A DNA stretch of 64,000 nt from contig MSED01000009.1 in assembly GCA_002099365.1 (NCBI GenBank), positions 1,364,001 through 1,428,000 on the forward strand, read 5' to 3'. Every line of letters starts with the position of its first letter. Position 1 is the first letter of the stretch. This document shows, in pieces, positions 63,803 to 64,000 of this stretch. Source of the stretch: Phialophora verrucosa. Its lineage: Eukaryota; Ascomycota; Eurotiomycetes; Chaetothyriales; Herpotrichiellaceae. Under the pieces are notes generated by a model. It was not told the origin of the DNA. It made no database searches and saw nothing but the letters and a program-made list of their open reading frames with translations. Made by a program: the position numbers and the translations under genes.

Positions 63803-64000
63803 GAGGAGCGGCAGTCAACGCCTCAATAACAGAATTGCTGCTCAGAAAGCATGCGGGTGGATCATGCCTGTTCGCAGTGACTTGGAACAGGCATCTCCCT
63901 GGGTTTGCAACGGCACGGAATGCATGCGTTAGGAGAGCGACCTGCAGAACGAGAGCCTTCTAGCCGCAAAGAGGCGACTGTCTACACCTGTTTGTAATCT
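63803..64000. other. Right edge, nothing recognised
   Basis: 3' flank of the SDR gene up to the window end. Confidence 0.4.

Noticed and set aside
1..64000. CRISPR array or bacterial operon
   Set aside because: No regularly spaced identical repeats; spliceosomal introns and fungal regulators show eukaryotic DNA.

Overview
The window looks like nuclear DNA of a filamentous ascomycete (Pezizomycotina). Introns are mostly 47-135 nt with GT-AG ends and CTNAC/CTAAT branch sites. There are Zn2Cys6 and HSF-type regulators, a mitochondrial GatA, a spliced LSC2-type succinyl-CoA ligase, and a P450/SDR/FAH metabolic group. A more precise placement (for example Eurotiomycetes/Chaetothyriomycetidae) is only a guess.

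The window has two very different halves. Positions 1 to about 33,000 are markedly GC- and CpG-rich and carry almost only genes I cannot match to core fungal genes. They include a spliced gene cut by the left edge, an acidic protein, predicted membrane proteins, a pair of paralogous YHQW-motif nuclear-type proteins (4,255 and 17,867), proline-rich hypothetical proteins and three recognisable large genes. These three are a dynamin-like GTPase (14,652-16,712), a fusion of a Rap1-type Myb domain with a His-Me (HNH-like) endonuclease zinc loop (22,716-25,198), and a divergent SNF2-type helicase (29,774-32,353). Two families of diverged dispersed repeats lie in the 3' flanks of these genes. R1 is a MITE-like element with terminal inverted repeats (two copies). 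R2 is about 220-260 bp (three copies, one inverted). I read this half as an accessory or subtelomere-like island. No known mobile-element integrase, capsid or polymerase gene was seen in it.

From about 33 kb composition falls to an ordinary level and recognisable genes follow. These are succinyl-CoA ligase beta, a HAD hydrolase, a small NIF3/PII-like protein, a tRNA-Asp, a secreted histidine phosphatase, a DUF3245-type protein, an HSF-domain regulator, bystin, a small membrane protein and GatA. From 54.3 to 63.8 kb comes a group that resembles a catabolic or secondary-metabolic cluster: Zn2Cys6 regulator, FAD-dependent amine/amino-acid-type oxidoreductase, cytochrome P450, fumarylacetoacetate-hydrolase-family enzyme and short-chain dehydrogenase.

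The most surprising single feature is the tRNA-Asp gene at 40,240-40,379. It has a normal 15-nt intron at position 37/38. It also has a 53-nt insert between positions 24 and 25 with a perfect spliceosomal signature (GTAAGT, CTAAC branch site, TTCAG). Removing both restores a complete tRNA-Asp cloverleaf.
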